Positions 52,428-60,845 of a stretch of 64,000 nt of DNA are shown here, piece after piece. The notes beneath the pieces are model-generated. The model made no database searches. It saw nothing but the letters and a program-made list of their open reading frames with translations, and was not told the origin of the DNA. Positions within the stretch are counted from its first letter, which is position 1, and each line of letters begins with the position of its first letter. This DNA comes from Sphingomonas bisphenolicum (GTDB taxonomy: Bacteria > Pseudomonadota > Alphaproteobacteria > Sphingomonadales > Sphingomonadaceae), in the NCBI RefSeq assembly GCF_024349785.1, contig NZ_AP018817.1, forward strand, positions 2,883,501-2,947,500, read 5' to 3'. A program made the position numbers and the translations under genes.

Positions 52428-52793
52428 TCAGTGCAGCATTCGGCGCAATGTGGGCACCAGCCTTCGGACGAGGTCGGGCTTCGAAATCAGGGGCGCGGCA
52501 GGATGGGCATGGACGGCTCGATGATCGAATGCCCCTGCACAGAAAACATAGGGGATGTCATAGAGATCGAGGTCGTCTGCCAGAAGACCGGAATCGCCTT
52601 GCCCCAGACGCACGTCGAGCACCGCTCCTACAGGCATCTCATCCGCCACTGCGGCGATACCGTCGGCCAGAGTGGCGTGGGGACCATCAACGACATAATG
52701 CGCGTCTTCCAGGAGTTCAGCGATCATTGCTCCAACTGCCGGATCGTCCTCGACCAGCAGAATTCTGCGGTCGCCGCTATATTCATCGGTCAT
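52428..52793 (-). CDS. Single-domain response regulator receiver
   Basis: 121 residues. RILLVEDDPAVG supplies the acidic pocket, AVLDVRL the phospho-acceptor Asp (near residue 60) and LISKPD the conserved Lys. The usual Thr/Ser position reads FCAGAF, an Ala/Gly replacement that could weaken signalling. There is no output domain. It follows the di-iron-type enzyme gene by five bases on the same strand. Confidence 0.82.
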   Translation of the reverse strand: MTDEYSGDRRILLVEDDPAVGAMIAELLEDAHYVVDGPHATLADGIAAVADEMPVGAVLDVRLGQGDSGLLADDLDLYDIPYVFCAGAFDHRAVHAHPAAPLISKPDLVRRLVPTLRRMLH

Positions 52794-52798
52794 GTAGC

Positions 52799-53686
52799 TT
52801 ACTCAAGTCCAAAATGGCCGCGATAGCGCTCGAAACAGCGGGCGCCGCATCGCAAGCGAATTAACGCGCCTTCGGCCATAGCCGTAGCGCGCCGGGGATC
52901 TTCTGCAACCAGTGGCCGTATTGCCTCGTCGTTCCAGTCTCGGCTATGCTTCACGTCGAGAACGGCGTGAAGGTCGAAATAGCGCCGCTCGCTGCCAGAC
53001 AATCCGATCCTCCGCAGACCGCGGGCTGTATGGGCTGAGCGGTCCGGCGCAGTCAGTTCAATAACACCCAGCGCTCCGACACTGTGCCAGGCATAGGCAC
53101 GCAGAGACGCCATCGCTGTCATGGCGTTTGCCAAAGCCAGGCTTTCCCACACTGTATTTTCGATGCGTGTATCGAGGTCAAGGATGTCGACCAGTTGCCC
53201 AAGCATGGGTCCATGCATGCCCTTGGGATTACCTCGTCCCATCTCGTCCCAATAATTGCGTGCCAATTCCAGCTTAGCGCGCGCGGGCAGCTTCACCTGC
53301 GTCAGCGCAACGAGATCGTCGAACCCCGCCTCCCCGGCTGTCTCCTGGGACAGGAACCAGCGCAACTCGTCTCGGCTCGCCTCATCAGCAAGCCAGGGGA
53401 AAAGGCGATCCTGTTGCCCGGGTCCGATAGCCTTTAGCTGTTCGAACCAATCAATAAACCCGTCGGCATCGGTCGGTGCCTCGGCGGCTTCCTCGATCAC
53501 CTCTTCCCGCAATTCCTCCAGAAAGGCATGCTGTAATCGCTGCATGGCAATATCGTCGCCGAATGAAGCGGGAGACATATTCTGAGGAAATGCCGGTGCC
53601 AGCCGTCGCCTGTTCCAATAACTGAGTTCTTCCTGAAAAGGCTGATCAAGAAACTGCGGGATGTGATGTTTAAGCTGTGTCGCCAC
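52799..53686 (-). CDS. Iron-containing redox enzyme family (heme-oxygenase-like di-iron fold)
   Basis: 295 residues from a GTG with GGAAGG upstream. A helical protein whose segments FLEELREEVIEEAAEAPTDA, WFLSQETAGEAGFDDLVALT, ELARNYWDEMGRGNPKGMHG, and YFDLHAVLDVKHSRDWNDEA match heme-oxygenase-like di-iron enzymes, supplying Glu/His ligands. Such proteins oxidise varied small molecules. Role unknown here; its receiver-domain neighbour suggests regulated stress use. Confidence 0.72.
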   Translation of the reverse strand: MATQLKHHIPQFLDQPFQEELSYWNRRRLAPAFPQNMSPASFGDDIAMQRLQHAFLEELREEVIEEAAEAPTDADGFIDWFEQLKAIGPGQQDRLFPWLADEASRDELRWFLSQETAGEAGFDDLVALTQVKLPARAKLELARNYWDEMGRGNPKGMHGPMLGQLVDILDLDTRIENTVWESLALANAMTAMASLRAYAWHSVGALGVIELTAPDRSAHTARGLRRIGLSGSERRYFDLHAVLDVKHSRDWNDEAIRPLVAEDPRRATAMAEGALIRLRCGARCFERYRGHFGLE

Positions 53687-53805
53687 GGGGGTGCCTTCCG
53701 ATAGATATATCTAGAAAGCCGAAGGCCTCATAACCGTTCCAGAAAATCCCACTGATCAAGATCAACCCTCATAGTATCGCCACTGACCTGCCCCCATATT
53801 TCTCA

Positions 53806-54759
53806 GTGTCTGATCCGAAATTAAGGTGAGTGGTATCAGCAGGTTAGCTTGACGGCGTGACCTGTCATTGATTCATGGGTTTTGCGAAAAACTACCGAGG
53901 ATCAACGATGTGGACCGATACCACTCGCGCGCTTCATGCGCGACGCGGGCTGATTTTGCCAAGTGATTTGACGAATGCCGAGTGGTTGGTGCTGGAACCG
54001 CTGCTGCCATCAGCCTCGCATGTGGGGCGGCCCCGCAAATGGCCGATGCGCCGGATTGTCGAAGCGATGCTTTACCTGCTGCGTGGTGGCTTGCCATGGC
54101 GGATGCTGCCCCCATGCTTTCCGCCGGTCTCGACGGTGCGACGCTGGTTTTACCTCTGGCGCGACAACGGCCTGTGGCTGACGATGAACCATGTGCTGCT
54201 CATGGCTTCGCGCGAGATGACAGGCCGCGAGGCCTCTCCGTCGGCGGGTGTGATCGACAGCCAGAGCATCAAAACCACGCAAAGTGGTGGTCCTTGTGGC
54301 TATGACGCTGGCAAGAAGGTGAAAGGCCGCAAGCGCCATATCCTGACCGACACCGAGGGAAACCTGGTGCATGCCGTGATCCACACCGCTGACATTCAGG
54401 ACCGCGATGGTGCGCCGATGGTGCTGCGCGAAATCATCGGGCGCTTTCCGTGGCTGCGGCACGTCTTCGCCGATGGCGGCTATGCTGGCGACAAACTCAG
54501 GGGGGCTCTGCGGCAAATGGGGAAATGGACCGTCGAAATCATCAAGCGATCAGACACGGCCAAAGGCTTTGAGGTGCTGCCCCGCCGATGGGTTGTCGAA
54601 CGCACGCTGGCATGGCTCAACCGGAACCGACGCCTCGCCAGGGACTTCGAGCAAACCATCGCATCGGCAACCGCGTGGCTCTTCATTGCATCCATTCAAC
54701 TCTTCACCCGCCGCATCGCAAGGGCATCAAATCACGCCGGATAATTATGAATCAGACAC
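53806..54759 (+). mobile_element. IS5-family insertion sequence, 954 bp, with TCA target duplication
   Basis: The ends GTGTCTGAT (53806-53814) and ATCAGACAC (54751-54759) are perfect inverted repeats, continuing imperfectly (CCGAAATTA against TCATAATTA inward). The trinucleotide TCA flanks both sides (53803-53805 and 54760-54762), a TNA-type duplication typical of the IS1031 group. The element encloses one intact transposase. It inserted between the di-iron enzyme promoter region and the methyltransferase gene, breaking no recognisable gene. Confidence 0.85.
53908..54744 (+). CDS. IS5-family DDE transposase
   Basis: 278 residues from the ATG at 53908; an upstream ATG at 53875 would add 11. 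The DDE domain shows SAGVIDSQSIKTT (first Asp), FADGGYAGDKL (second Asp) and RRWVVERTLAWLNRNRRLAR (Glu in the Y-x2-R-x3-E-type signature). A DUF4096-like N-terminal domain (LTNAEWLVLEPLLP) is present. The frame is intact, so the element may be active. Confidence 0.93.
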   Translation: MWTDTTRALHARRGLILPSDLTNAEWLVLEPLLPSASHVGRPRKWPMRRIVEAMLYLLRGGLPWRMLPPCFPPVSTVRRWFYLWRDNGLWLTMNHVLLMASREMTGREASPSAGVIDSQSIKTTQSGGPCGYDAGKKVKGRKRHILTDTEGNLVHAVIHTADIQDRDGAPMVLREIIGRFPWLRHVFADGGYAGDKLRGALRQMGKWTVEIIKRSDTAKGFEVLPRRWVVERTLAWLNRNRRLARDFEQTIASATAWLFIASIQLFTRRIARASNHAG

Positions 54760-54779
54760 TCAGTCGACCCGCATCTCGG

Positions 54780-55349
54780 CTAACGTGGTGGGTTCGTCGC
54801 CCAATAAAGGTGACAGGGTGGAATGTTCCACCATTCATAGTTCCGCCGGAGCAACACGAGATGGCGTTCAATTAGCGGCCGGATGACAGTGCGCATCTGA
54901 TAGGCGGCGAACATGCCGGACGGCGCAAGTGCAGACGCAGTCTCGGCCATGATCGCCTCGGCCTCACCTGGTTTAAGAGTCGAGAAGGGCAGCCCGCTCA
55001 GGATCAAATCCGCCTCATCCAGATTACGCTCCGCCAGATGCCGTGCCACATCGCCCGCCGACCCTTTGACAACGATCAGCCGTGGATCGGCGATTGCCGA
55101 ACGCAGCTTTTTGACAAATTCCTCGCCAGTATCGATCGCAAGAAGTCTTGCGCCGGGACGCATCCGCTCGAGCATGGCAAAGGTGAACCGGCCGCTCCCC
55201 GGACCATATTCGACGGCGATCGTCACCTTCGACCAGTCGACGGGTGCCAGCATATGGCGAACCATACGCACGGATGCAGGAAAAGCCGATCCAACCATCG
55301 AGGGATGGCGTAAAAATTCTGTAGCCGCGACTAATCCTGTATCTTTCAC
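54780..55349 (-). CDS. Class I SAM-dependent methyltransferase, PmtA-like
   Basis: 189 residues from a GTG with GGAGGAG seven bases upstream. The N-terminal EFLRHPSMVGSAFPASVRMV and SAM motif I VEYGPGSGRFTFAML, then LIVVKGSAGD and ADLILSGLPFSTL, match phospholipid N-methyltransferase PmtA-like proteins. PmtA methylates phosphatidylethanolamine towards phosphatidylcholine. Length fits. Farther upstream ATGs exist but lack a good ribosome-binding site. Confidence 0.82.
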   Translation of the reverse strand: MKDTGLVAATEFLRHPSMVGSAFPASVRMVRHMLAPVDWSKVTIAVEYGPGSGRFTFAMLERMRPGARLLAIDTGEEFVKKLRSAIADPRLIVVKGSAGDVARHLAERNLDEADLILSGLPFSTLKPGEAEAIMAETASALAPSGMFAAYQMRTVIRPLIERHLVLLRRNYEWWNIPPCHLYWATNPPR

Positions 55350-55491
55350 TTTCGAACTCCTCCGTTCCCGACCATGGGTGAACATCCGTCCACCCACACC
55401 CCTCACTTAGCCAACCCGAAGTCATTGCTGTTCTATACAATTTGCGGCATATTCACGATTGGCGGGCAGACCTTCTGGATGAAGGTTCGCC

Positions 55492-55764
55492 ATGAAGTCT
55501 GATATATCTGAATGCTCTGTTGACGCGACGATTGCTTCGGACGCAAGCACGACCCCCAGGAAGGATCGCCGGACAGACCGGCTCCTGCGGAAACCTGAGG
55601 TTACCGCAAGAACCGGGTTGTCCGTTTCGGCTGTCTATCGGTTGGAAAGAGCCGGCCGCTTCCCTTGCCGCCGCCGCATAGGATTGCGCTCCGTCGCTTG
55701 GTATGAAAGCGACATCGAGGAGTTTATTGCAGATCCTCTAGGCTACCGTTCAGGTACCGGCTGA
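55492..55764 (+). CDS. AlpA-like excisionase/transcription regulator
   Basis: 90 residues. A winged MerR-type HTH at residues ~28-80 (DRLLRKPEVTARTGLSVSAV, YRLERAGRFPCRRRIGLRSV, AWYESDIEEFI) matches AlpA, which in P4-like elements activates int or aids excision. It converges on the integrase gene and overlaps its 3' end by 41 bases. The N-terminal ~25 residues are unstructured. Confidence 0.85.
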   Translation: MKSDISECSVDATIASDASTTPRKDRRTDRLLRKPEVTARTGLSVSAVYRLERAGRFPCRRRIGLRSVAWYESDIEEFIADPLGYRSGTG

Positions 55765-57055
55765 CCACGTCCTGCGCTGGGTCGAGACCATGTGTTATGA
55801 GGTCGGCCCAAATCTGGATGAGCGTCCCCCGCGGCTTGCGATAGCGAGATCGGTTGTACGACCATTCCGATGCGGACACCCCCGGCGGAACATGAGCGAG
55901 TACCAAATCGATCACGATACGGTCTCCATCCCGCTCGAGTTCGGCCGCCCGCTCATTCATGATGGTCGAGAATGACGATCTCCAGCCGTGGGGCACCATC
56001 ACATTCTTATATCGCCCTCCTCCCATGCGTTTGTACATAGTGCTTAGTGCCGCATCGGACATCGGCTCTCGCCATGATTTCGAATTTGGAAAGAGGAGTG
56101 CAAAGCCGCCCGTCAACGGCCGCAGCGCGCGGAGCACCTCAACGGCCTGATGTGGCAGCGGCACGTCATGTCCGAAAGCTGGATTGCCTTTGTCCTCTAC
56201 GTCGAGCTTCATACGGCCTGCAGGGATACGCCAGATGGGTGCATTCGGTATTGCGTCGGGATTATCCCAATCGATGCCTTCGAATTCGCTCCAGAGGGCG
56301 GTTCGCAACACCCCCACCCGGACCAGGGTCAGCGCCAGAAGACGGGAGGCGAGCTTGACGGTCAGGCTCGAGGTAGATCGATCCACGGCCTTCTGAAATT
56401 CCAGGGTCTCAGGCACTTCTGTAAGCGCCGGCTGCTTCGATCCTCTGCGCGCCGGCTTGAGCGCATCCTTTATCTCGTCGATCTCCAGCAGGATCGCATG
56501 TTCGACGAGCCCCTCCCCCTTCGCGCGCCGGAAGACACTTTTTATGTAGCCACGGACGCGCTTGGCGGTTTCGATGGAACCCCTCGCCTCGATCTTCCGG
56601 AGCGCACGCAGAATGGGCGCGCTCTCGATCTGGCCGATCGGATGATTACCGAACAGGGGATAAAGGTCGCGTTCAAATCGGTGGCGAACCCGCTTGGCGT
56701 TCGAGAGCGACCAGATCGGCTCCTGGTCGGCTAGCCATTCTTCGGCAAGCTTCCTGAAGGTTATCTTCGCTGCCTCAATCCTGGCGATCTTGGCCTTTTG
56801 CTTCTCCAGCGCCGGATCCTTGCCTTCAGAGACGAGCTTGCGTGCCTCGTAATGGGCCTCCCGTGCAGCGACGAGTCCCATCTCCGGATAGCGGCCAAGG
56901 GTAAGCGTCTTTTCCTTGGGCCCGATCCGATATCGGTACCGCCAGAATTTTCCGCCAGCCGTGGTGACGTAGAGAAAAAGCCCTTGAGAATCAGCCAGCC
57001 GATAATCGGCCGTCTGAGGCTTGGCATTCTTAATTTCGACGATGGTAAGCGACAT
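55724..57055 (-). CDS. P4-type tyrosine integrase
   Basis: 443 residues. An N-terminal DUF4102 arm-binding domain (YRLADSQGLFLYVTTAGGKF, LTLGRYPEMGLVAAREA), a SAM-like core-binding domain and a catalytic domain follow. The first Arg lies in LVRVGVLRTALWSEF, the box II HxxR in PHGWRSSFST, the third His in VLAHVPPG and the nucleophile Tyr in EWSYNRSRYRKPR. The box I Glu of the usual RxGEL is Val-Leu here. It is transcribed away from the tRNA-Ile gene, 162 bases from its 3' end, the standard arrangement of islands integrated into tRNA genes. Confidence 0.92.
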   Translation of the reverse strand: MSLTIVEIKNAKPQTADYRLADSQGLFLYVTTAGGKFWRYRYRIGPKEKTLTLGRYPEMGLVAAREAHYEARKLVSEGKDPALEKQKAKIARIEAAKITFRKLAEEWLADQEPIWSLSNAKRVRHRFERDLYPLFGNHPIGQIESAPILRALRKIEARGSIETAKRVRGYIKSVFRRAKGEGLVEHAILLEIDEIKDALKPARRGSKQPALTEVPETLEFQKAVDRSTSSLTVKLASRLLALTLVRVGVLRTALWSEFEGIDWDNPDAIPNAPIWRIPAGRMKLDVEDKGNPAFGHDVPLPHQAVEVLRALRPLTGGFALLFPNSKSWREPMSDAALSTMYKRMGGGRYKNVMVPHGWRSSFSTIMNERAAELERDGDRIVIDLVLAHVPPGVSASEWSYNRSRYRKPRGTLIQIWADLITHGLDPAQDVVSRYLNGSLEDLQ

Positions 57056-57216
57056 GAGATTATGCCCTCAAATCGGCCCGCCATGCCCGCTATTATGCCC
57101 GCAGATTCGCTGAACTGTCCTGGTCTGTCCTGACCTGTCCTGAACAGCAAAATGCTGATAAACCCCTGCTTTATAAGGATTTATCATAGCATCTGAACTG
57201 TCTTGAAAGCAATATT

Positions 57217-57255
57217 TGGTGGGCCCGGCAGGACTCGAACCCGCAACCTAGCCGT
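57217..57255. other. Candidate attachment site at the tRNA 3' end
   Basis: P4-type integrases recombine within the 3' part of tRNA genes and restore the gene on insertion. The intact tRNA 3' half next to the integrase is therefore the expected att core. No second copy of this stretch was seen between 1 and 57 kb, so the far end of the element should lie left of the window. Exact crossover limits cannot be set here. Confidence 0.4.
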
Positions 57256-57292
57256 TATGAGCGGCCAGCTCTAACCATTGAGCTACAGGCCC
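57217..57292 (-). tRNA. tRNA-Ile (CAU anticodon, lysidine type)
   Basis: A 76-base cloverleaf with encoded CCA. The acceptor stem GGGCCTG pairs with CGGGCCC, the anticodon loop is CTCATAA with stem CCG/CGG, and the T arm contains GGTTCGAGTCC. The CAT anticodon could read Met, but the body matches alphaproteobacterial tRNA-Ile2, in which C34 is modified to lysidine. It is not the initiator, which has a C1-A72 mismatch. Confidence 0.93.
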
Positions 57293-57317
57293 CACCTCCG
57301 CTGCCGATTAGGCAGCA

Positions 57318-58355
57318 TCACGCCGCTTGGCAAGCCTGTCCGCGCACGGGAACGGCGGCAATGAGTTCATCCAGGCTGGCGGCGGCAACGCCGCGGCGGG
57401 CCAGATGTGCCAGTACGCCGTCCCACCAGCCGTAAAACACCGTCCGATCGCTTTCATCGCGCACATAAGGCGTATGCCCCGGCTCCAGCGTCGGCGAATG
57501 GAAGCTGAAATTCAGCACGCGAACGCCCTCTTCGATCAGCGCGTCGATCGCCGCAATCGCCTCATGCAAAGGAACGCCTTCGGGCGTCAGCGGAATGCGG
57601 CTCAGCATCCTGGCGCGCGACAAGGCCCCTGCGAGCGGCCCCATGGCCTGCGCGGCGCGGTACAGACGCTCGCCGCCCCCGCGCAACAATCCGGCAAAGG
57701 CGGTGGACAACGGCAGTTCGATCAGCGACCGGCCCGGCCCCGCCCAATAGGGAATTTGCGGCAGGCCGTGAAAGTCCGGACCATGTTGATGGCTATAGTC
57801 GAACCGACTGCGCACCGAACTGTCGAGCCGGAAACCCGCCTCCTCCAGCAGGCGCGCGCTGTTGGGGCCGACGCCGTAGCGCCCGGCGCGATAGGCGATG
57901 GGGCGTCGACCGAACCGCTCCTCGATACGCTGGCACAGCGCCTCCAGCTTGGCGCGTTCGACCGCTTCGGGGAGAAAACCGACATAGCTGTTGGCCGCGT
58001 TCACATCCTCGACATGCGGCGGGTTCACCCAGGGATGGAGATGCGCGCCGATATCGGCCGCGCCATCATTCACCCATTGCCCCATCATCGCGGCGGCTGC
58101 ATCGCTGTCGATCACCGGATAATCGGTGACATAGATGGGCTTGACCCCGGCAGCAGCAAAATAGGCCTGACCACGCGCCATGCCAGCCAGCGCCGTGACG
58201 CGATTGCTGGCGCGGCTGAACGGCGCGTCCCAGTCAAACTCCTCCTCGGTGTCGACGAACAGGATGAAGCGCGTGCCGAAGGCGGGGTCGAGCGCAATCA
58301 GGTCCTGCGCCAGTGGCGGCCGGAGCAGATTGCCATCATGAAGTTGAGCCATCAT
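57318..58355 (-). CDS. Polysaccharide deacetylase family protein (WalW-like)
   Basis: 345 residues. FVDTEEEFDWDAPFSR at the N-terminus, DIGAHLHPWVNPP (metal-site His pair), YRAGRYGVGPNSARLLEEAG and FSFHSPTLEPGHTPYVRDES fit NodB-like deacetylases of the WalW type found in polysaccharide loci. No signal peptide is seen. The substrate is unknown. This is the first chromosomal gene right of the tRNA. Confidence 0.82.
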   Translation of the reverse strand: MMAQLHDGNLLRPPLAQDLIALDPAFGTRFILFVDTEEEFDWDAPFSRASNRVTALAGMARGQAYFAAAGVKPIYVTDYPVIDSDAAAAMMGQWVNDGAADIGAHLHPWVNPPHVEDVNAANSYVGFLPEAVERAKLEALCQRIEERFGRRPIAYRAGRYGVGPNSARLLEEAGFRLDSSVRSRFDYSHQHGPDFHGLPQIPYWAGPGRSLIELPLSTAFAGLLRGGGERLYRAAQAMGPLAGALSRARMLSRIPLTPEGVPLHEAIAAIDALIEEGVRVLNFSFHSPTLEPGHTPYVRDESDRTVFYGWWDGVLAHLARRGVAAASLDELIAAVPVRGQACQAA

Positions 58356-58416
58356 GCCACATCCCTATCGGCCAATGGTTGCGATAGGGTTTCCCTGTCC
58401 CTCCAGGTTTGGCCCG

Positions 58417-60270
58417 TCAGGCGTGGTCTGCCAGATCGCTGGCAAGCGCGACGGCGGGGATCGTCAGCAGCAGCCGCGCCGGCTCGATCGCCAGCCCGCC
58501 ACCGCATGTGCCGGCCAGCCCGCGGATCAGCCGCAACGAAAAGCCCAACCCCAGCAACGGTCCATCGACCCAGTCGCCACTGGCGTCGTAGCCCGGGTCG
58601 AGCAGTTGCGCTTCGTCCATGCCGATCAGGGTGGATGGGCGGTCGACTGCGAACACCACCCGTCCAGCCGCGCCATCCGGCTGAAACCAGCAGGCGCCGG
58701 TGACGGCCTCACCCGCCGGCGCAACCGAAATAGCGGTACGCAGCAGATGCTGCACCATCCGCTCGCCCTGCACCGGATCGATCCGCACCTGCGGCAGTCC
58801 GGGCGCGACGGCGATGTCGATGCCGACGGCGCCCTGATCCGCAAAGCGCGTTGCGACCTGCGTCACCAGCAGCGCGGGGTCGATCAGCTGGGGCATGGTC
58901 GCACCATCGCCACGCGAGACCCTCGCCGCCAGATCCAGATCGTCGAACGCGGCGAGCAGGTGGCGCGCATCGACCGCGATCTTGCCCGCCATGTCGCGAT
59001 ACTGGACGCCGGCAGCGCCGAACAGTTCCTGTTCGATGATCTCGGCAAAGCCCAATATGGCGTTCAGCGGCGTGCGCAATTCGTGGACCAGTTGCCGCAG
59101 CGAGTCCGCCGAAAGCCCGGCGATGGCCATGGCCGCGGGCTTCGGTTCGCTGGCGACTTCATGCAGGAAGGGGCGACGCGCCTGTCCGCGATAGCCCTGG
59201 AAACGCCCGGAGCGCGGATCGAAAAACGGCGTGGCGGACAGCCGCCACTCGCCCGCCATCGCCCCGCCGACGATCGTATAGCGTCCGTTCTGGAATCCGC
59301 TGCGACGCGTGAAGGCGCCGGCGACATAGGCGTCGGGTCCGCTGCCCCCCTCCAGCGCGACATCGCCAAGCATCAGGCCGATCAGCGCCGCGCGCGGCCC
59401 CTGGTCGATCCACAGGATCACGCCTTCCGCATCGGTTTCGAACGCGAACTCGCGGGGCGCGGCCTCCCTGACGGGGAAGGCGTCGGCATTGGCGGCCTCC
59501 GGCGGCTTGCGCGTGCTGGTGAACCGCGCGATCCGGTCGACCAGATTGCGGATCTGGCTTTCGTCGCCCGGCTGCGGACGCAGCGGCGTCACCGTCGCGG
59601 AAGCCTTCGGCTCGATCGGCGACGGATCGGGTTCCGCCCGCATCTCCTGCGTCAGGATCATGTCGCTGTCGCCGACCATGTCCGGCCGTGCGGTAGACAG
59701 CACCAGATCATGCGCGCCAAAGGCTTCCAGCGCCTGCCGGGTCTTCGGACCTATGTCACGCCGGCCGCGCAGCACGCCGCGCGCCGTGGGCGTCAGGTGC
59801 GGCAGCAGTTCGACCCATGCGGCCTCCGGCAGTTGGGCGCGCGCAGCGGCGGCGGCGGCGATCGAGGGCCGGTCATTGGCGAAGAAGGCGACCAGGCTGG
59901 GCGAACGCAGACGGCCGCCCAGTTCCACCACGGTCGCGATTCGCTGCGTTTCGGTCAATTGTGACTGGAGAGTGGACAGCCGTTCGAGCAGCGCCCCTCG
60001 ATCCTGCGCCGCCATGGCGATCCGGTCCGGCCGATCGTGCTGGGCCAGGAGATCGACACATTGGCGCCACAACGTCACCGCGCCCAGACCGCTACGGTCT
60101 TGCGCCGCCAGCACTGTCTGCATGAGATCGTTGAAACGCACCAAAATCCCCAAATCATGCGGGTTGAAAGCCTGCGCCCCGCAGCGCGCCGATACGGCCC
60201 CGATCATCGATAGGCGCTCAACGCGGAAAGGAAAAGGCCCCGATGCCGCGAACGAAAGCGATCGTCGCAT
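58417..60270 (-). CDS. PAS-containing sensor histidine kinase with degenerate ATPase domain
   Basis: 617 residues from the ATG at 60270; 60207 (MIGAVSARC) is an alternative. A helical N-terminus, a PAS-like region (~residues 275-360), then an intact H-box LVHELRTPLNAILGFAEII (~residue 395). The ATPase part looks altered: the N-box reads ERMVQHLLRTAISVAP without the usual Asn, and the G1 DxGxG is replaced by VDRPSTLIGMDE. A G2-like GLGFSLRLIRGL remains. It is divergent from the Lrp gene. It may act as a phosphatase or relay rather than a kinase. Confidence 0.8.
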   Translation of the reverse strand: MRRSLSFAASGPFPFRVERLSMIGAVSARCGAQAFNPHDLGILVRFNDLMQTVLAAQDRSGLGAVTLWRQCVDLLAQHDRPDRIAMAAQDRGALLERLSTLQSQLTETQRIATVVELGGRLRSPSLVAFFANDRPSIAAAAAARAQLPEAAWVELLPHLTPTARGVLRGRRDIGPKTRQALEAFGAHDLVLSTARPDMVGDSDMILTQEMRAEPDPSPIEPKASATVTPLRPQPGDESQIRNLVDRIARFTSTRKPPEAANADAFPVREAAPREFAFETDAEGVILWIDQGPRAALIGLMLGDVALEGGSGPDAYVAGAFTRRSGFQNGRYTIVGGAMAGEWRLSATPFFDPRSGRFQGYRGQARRPFLHEVASEPKPAAMAIAGLSADSLRQLVHELRTPLNAILGFAEIIEQELFGAAGVQYRDMAGKIAVDARHLLAAFDDLDLAARVSRGDGATMPQLIDPALLVTQVATRFADQGAVGIDIAVAPGLPQVRIDPVQGERMVQHLLRTAISVAPAGEAVTGACWFQPDGAAGRVVFAVDRPSTLIGMDEAQLLDPGYDASGDWVDGPLLGLGFSLRLIRGLAGTCGGGLAIEPARLLLTIPAVALASDLADHA

Positions 60271-60343
60271 AGTGGGACAATTGCATTGCCCTGAAACATT
60301 ATTATGATGGCTTGCATAAACAGGACAGGAAATAAGCGAAATA

Positions 60344-60817
60344 ATGGCCGGCCCCAATATCGACGACATCGACATGCAGATCCTGGGCGAACTGCAACAG
60401 GACGGCAGGATGACCAATGTGGAATTGGCCCGCAAAGTCGGCCTGACCGCGCCGCCGTGCCTGCGCCGCGTACGTGCGCTGGAGGAAGCGGGGGCGATCA
60501 AATCCTATCATGCCGTCGTCGATCCGGCTATGCTGGGCTATACCATTACCGTTTTCGCCATGGTCAGCCTGAAGAGCCAGGCCGAAGCCGATCTCAAGGC
60601 GTTCCAGGATCATGTCGCATCGCTGCCCGAAGTGCGCGAATGCCACATGCTGAACGGCGAAATCGACTTCATCCTGAAAGTGGTGGCGCGCGACCTGCAA
60701 AGCTTCCAGCAATTCCTGACGTCGAAGCTTACGCCTGCGCCCAATGTGGTCAGCGTCAAGACATCGCTGACCATCCGCACGTCCAAGAACCAGCCCGGCG
60801 TCCCCCTGCCCGTCTGA
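60344..60817 (+). CDS. Lrp/AsnC-family transcription regulator
   Basis: 157 residues. The HTH DDIDMQILGELQQDGRMTNV, ELARKVGLTAPPCLRRVRAL, and the RAM effector domain (AMVSLKSQAEADLKAFQDHV, GEIDFILKVVARDLQSF) are full length. Effector is probably an amino acid. It is divergent from the kinase with a 73-base gap. Confidence 0.93.
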   Translation: MAGPNIDDIDMQILGELQQDGRMTNVELARKVGLTAPPCLRRVRALEEAGAIKSYHAVVDPAMLGYTITVFAMVSLKSQAEADLKAFQDHVASLPEVRECHMLNGEIDFILKVVARDLQSFQQFLTSKLTPAPNVVSVKTSLTIRTSKNQPGVPLPV

Positions 60818-60845
60818 ACCGGGCAGCGGAACAGGCCGGCGTGCG

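Noticed and set aside
58354..59964. Plus-strand open frame (~536 codons) opposite the histidine kinase
   Set aside because: Mirror of the kinase frame, Arg/Gln/His-rich, without recognisable domains.
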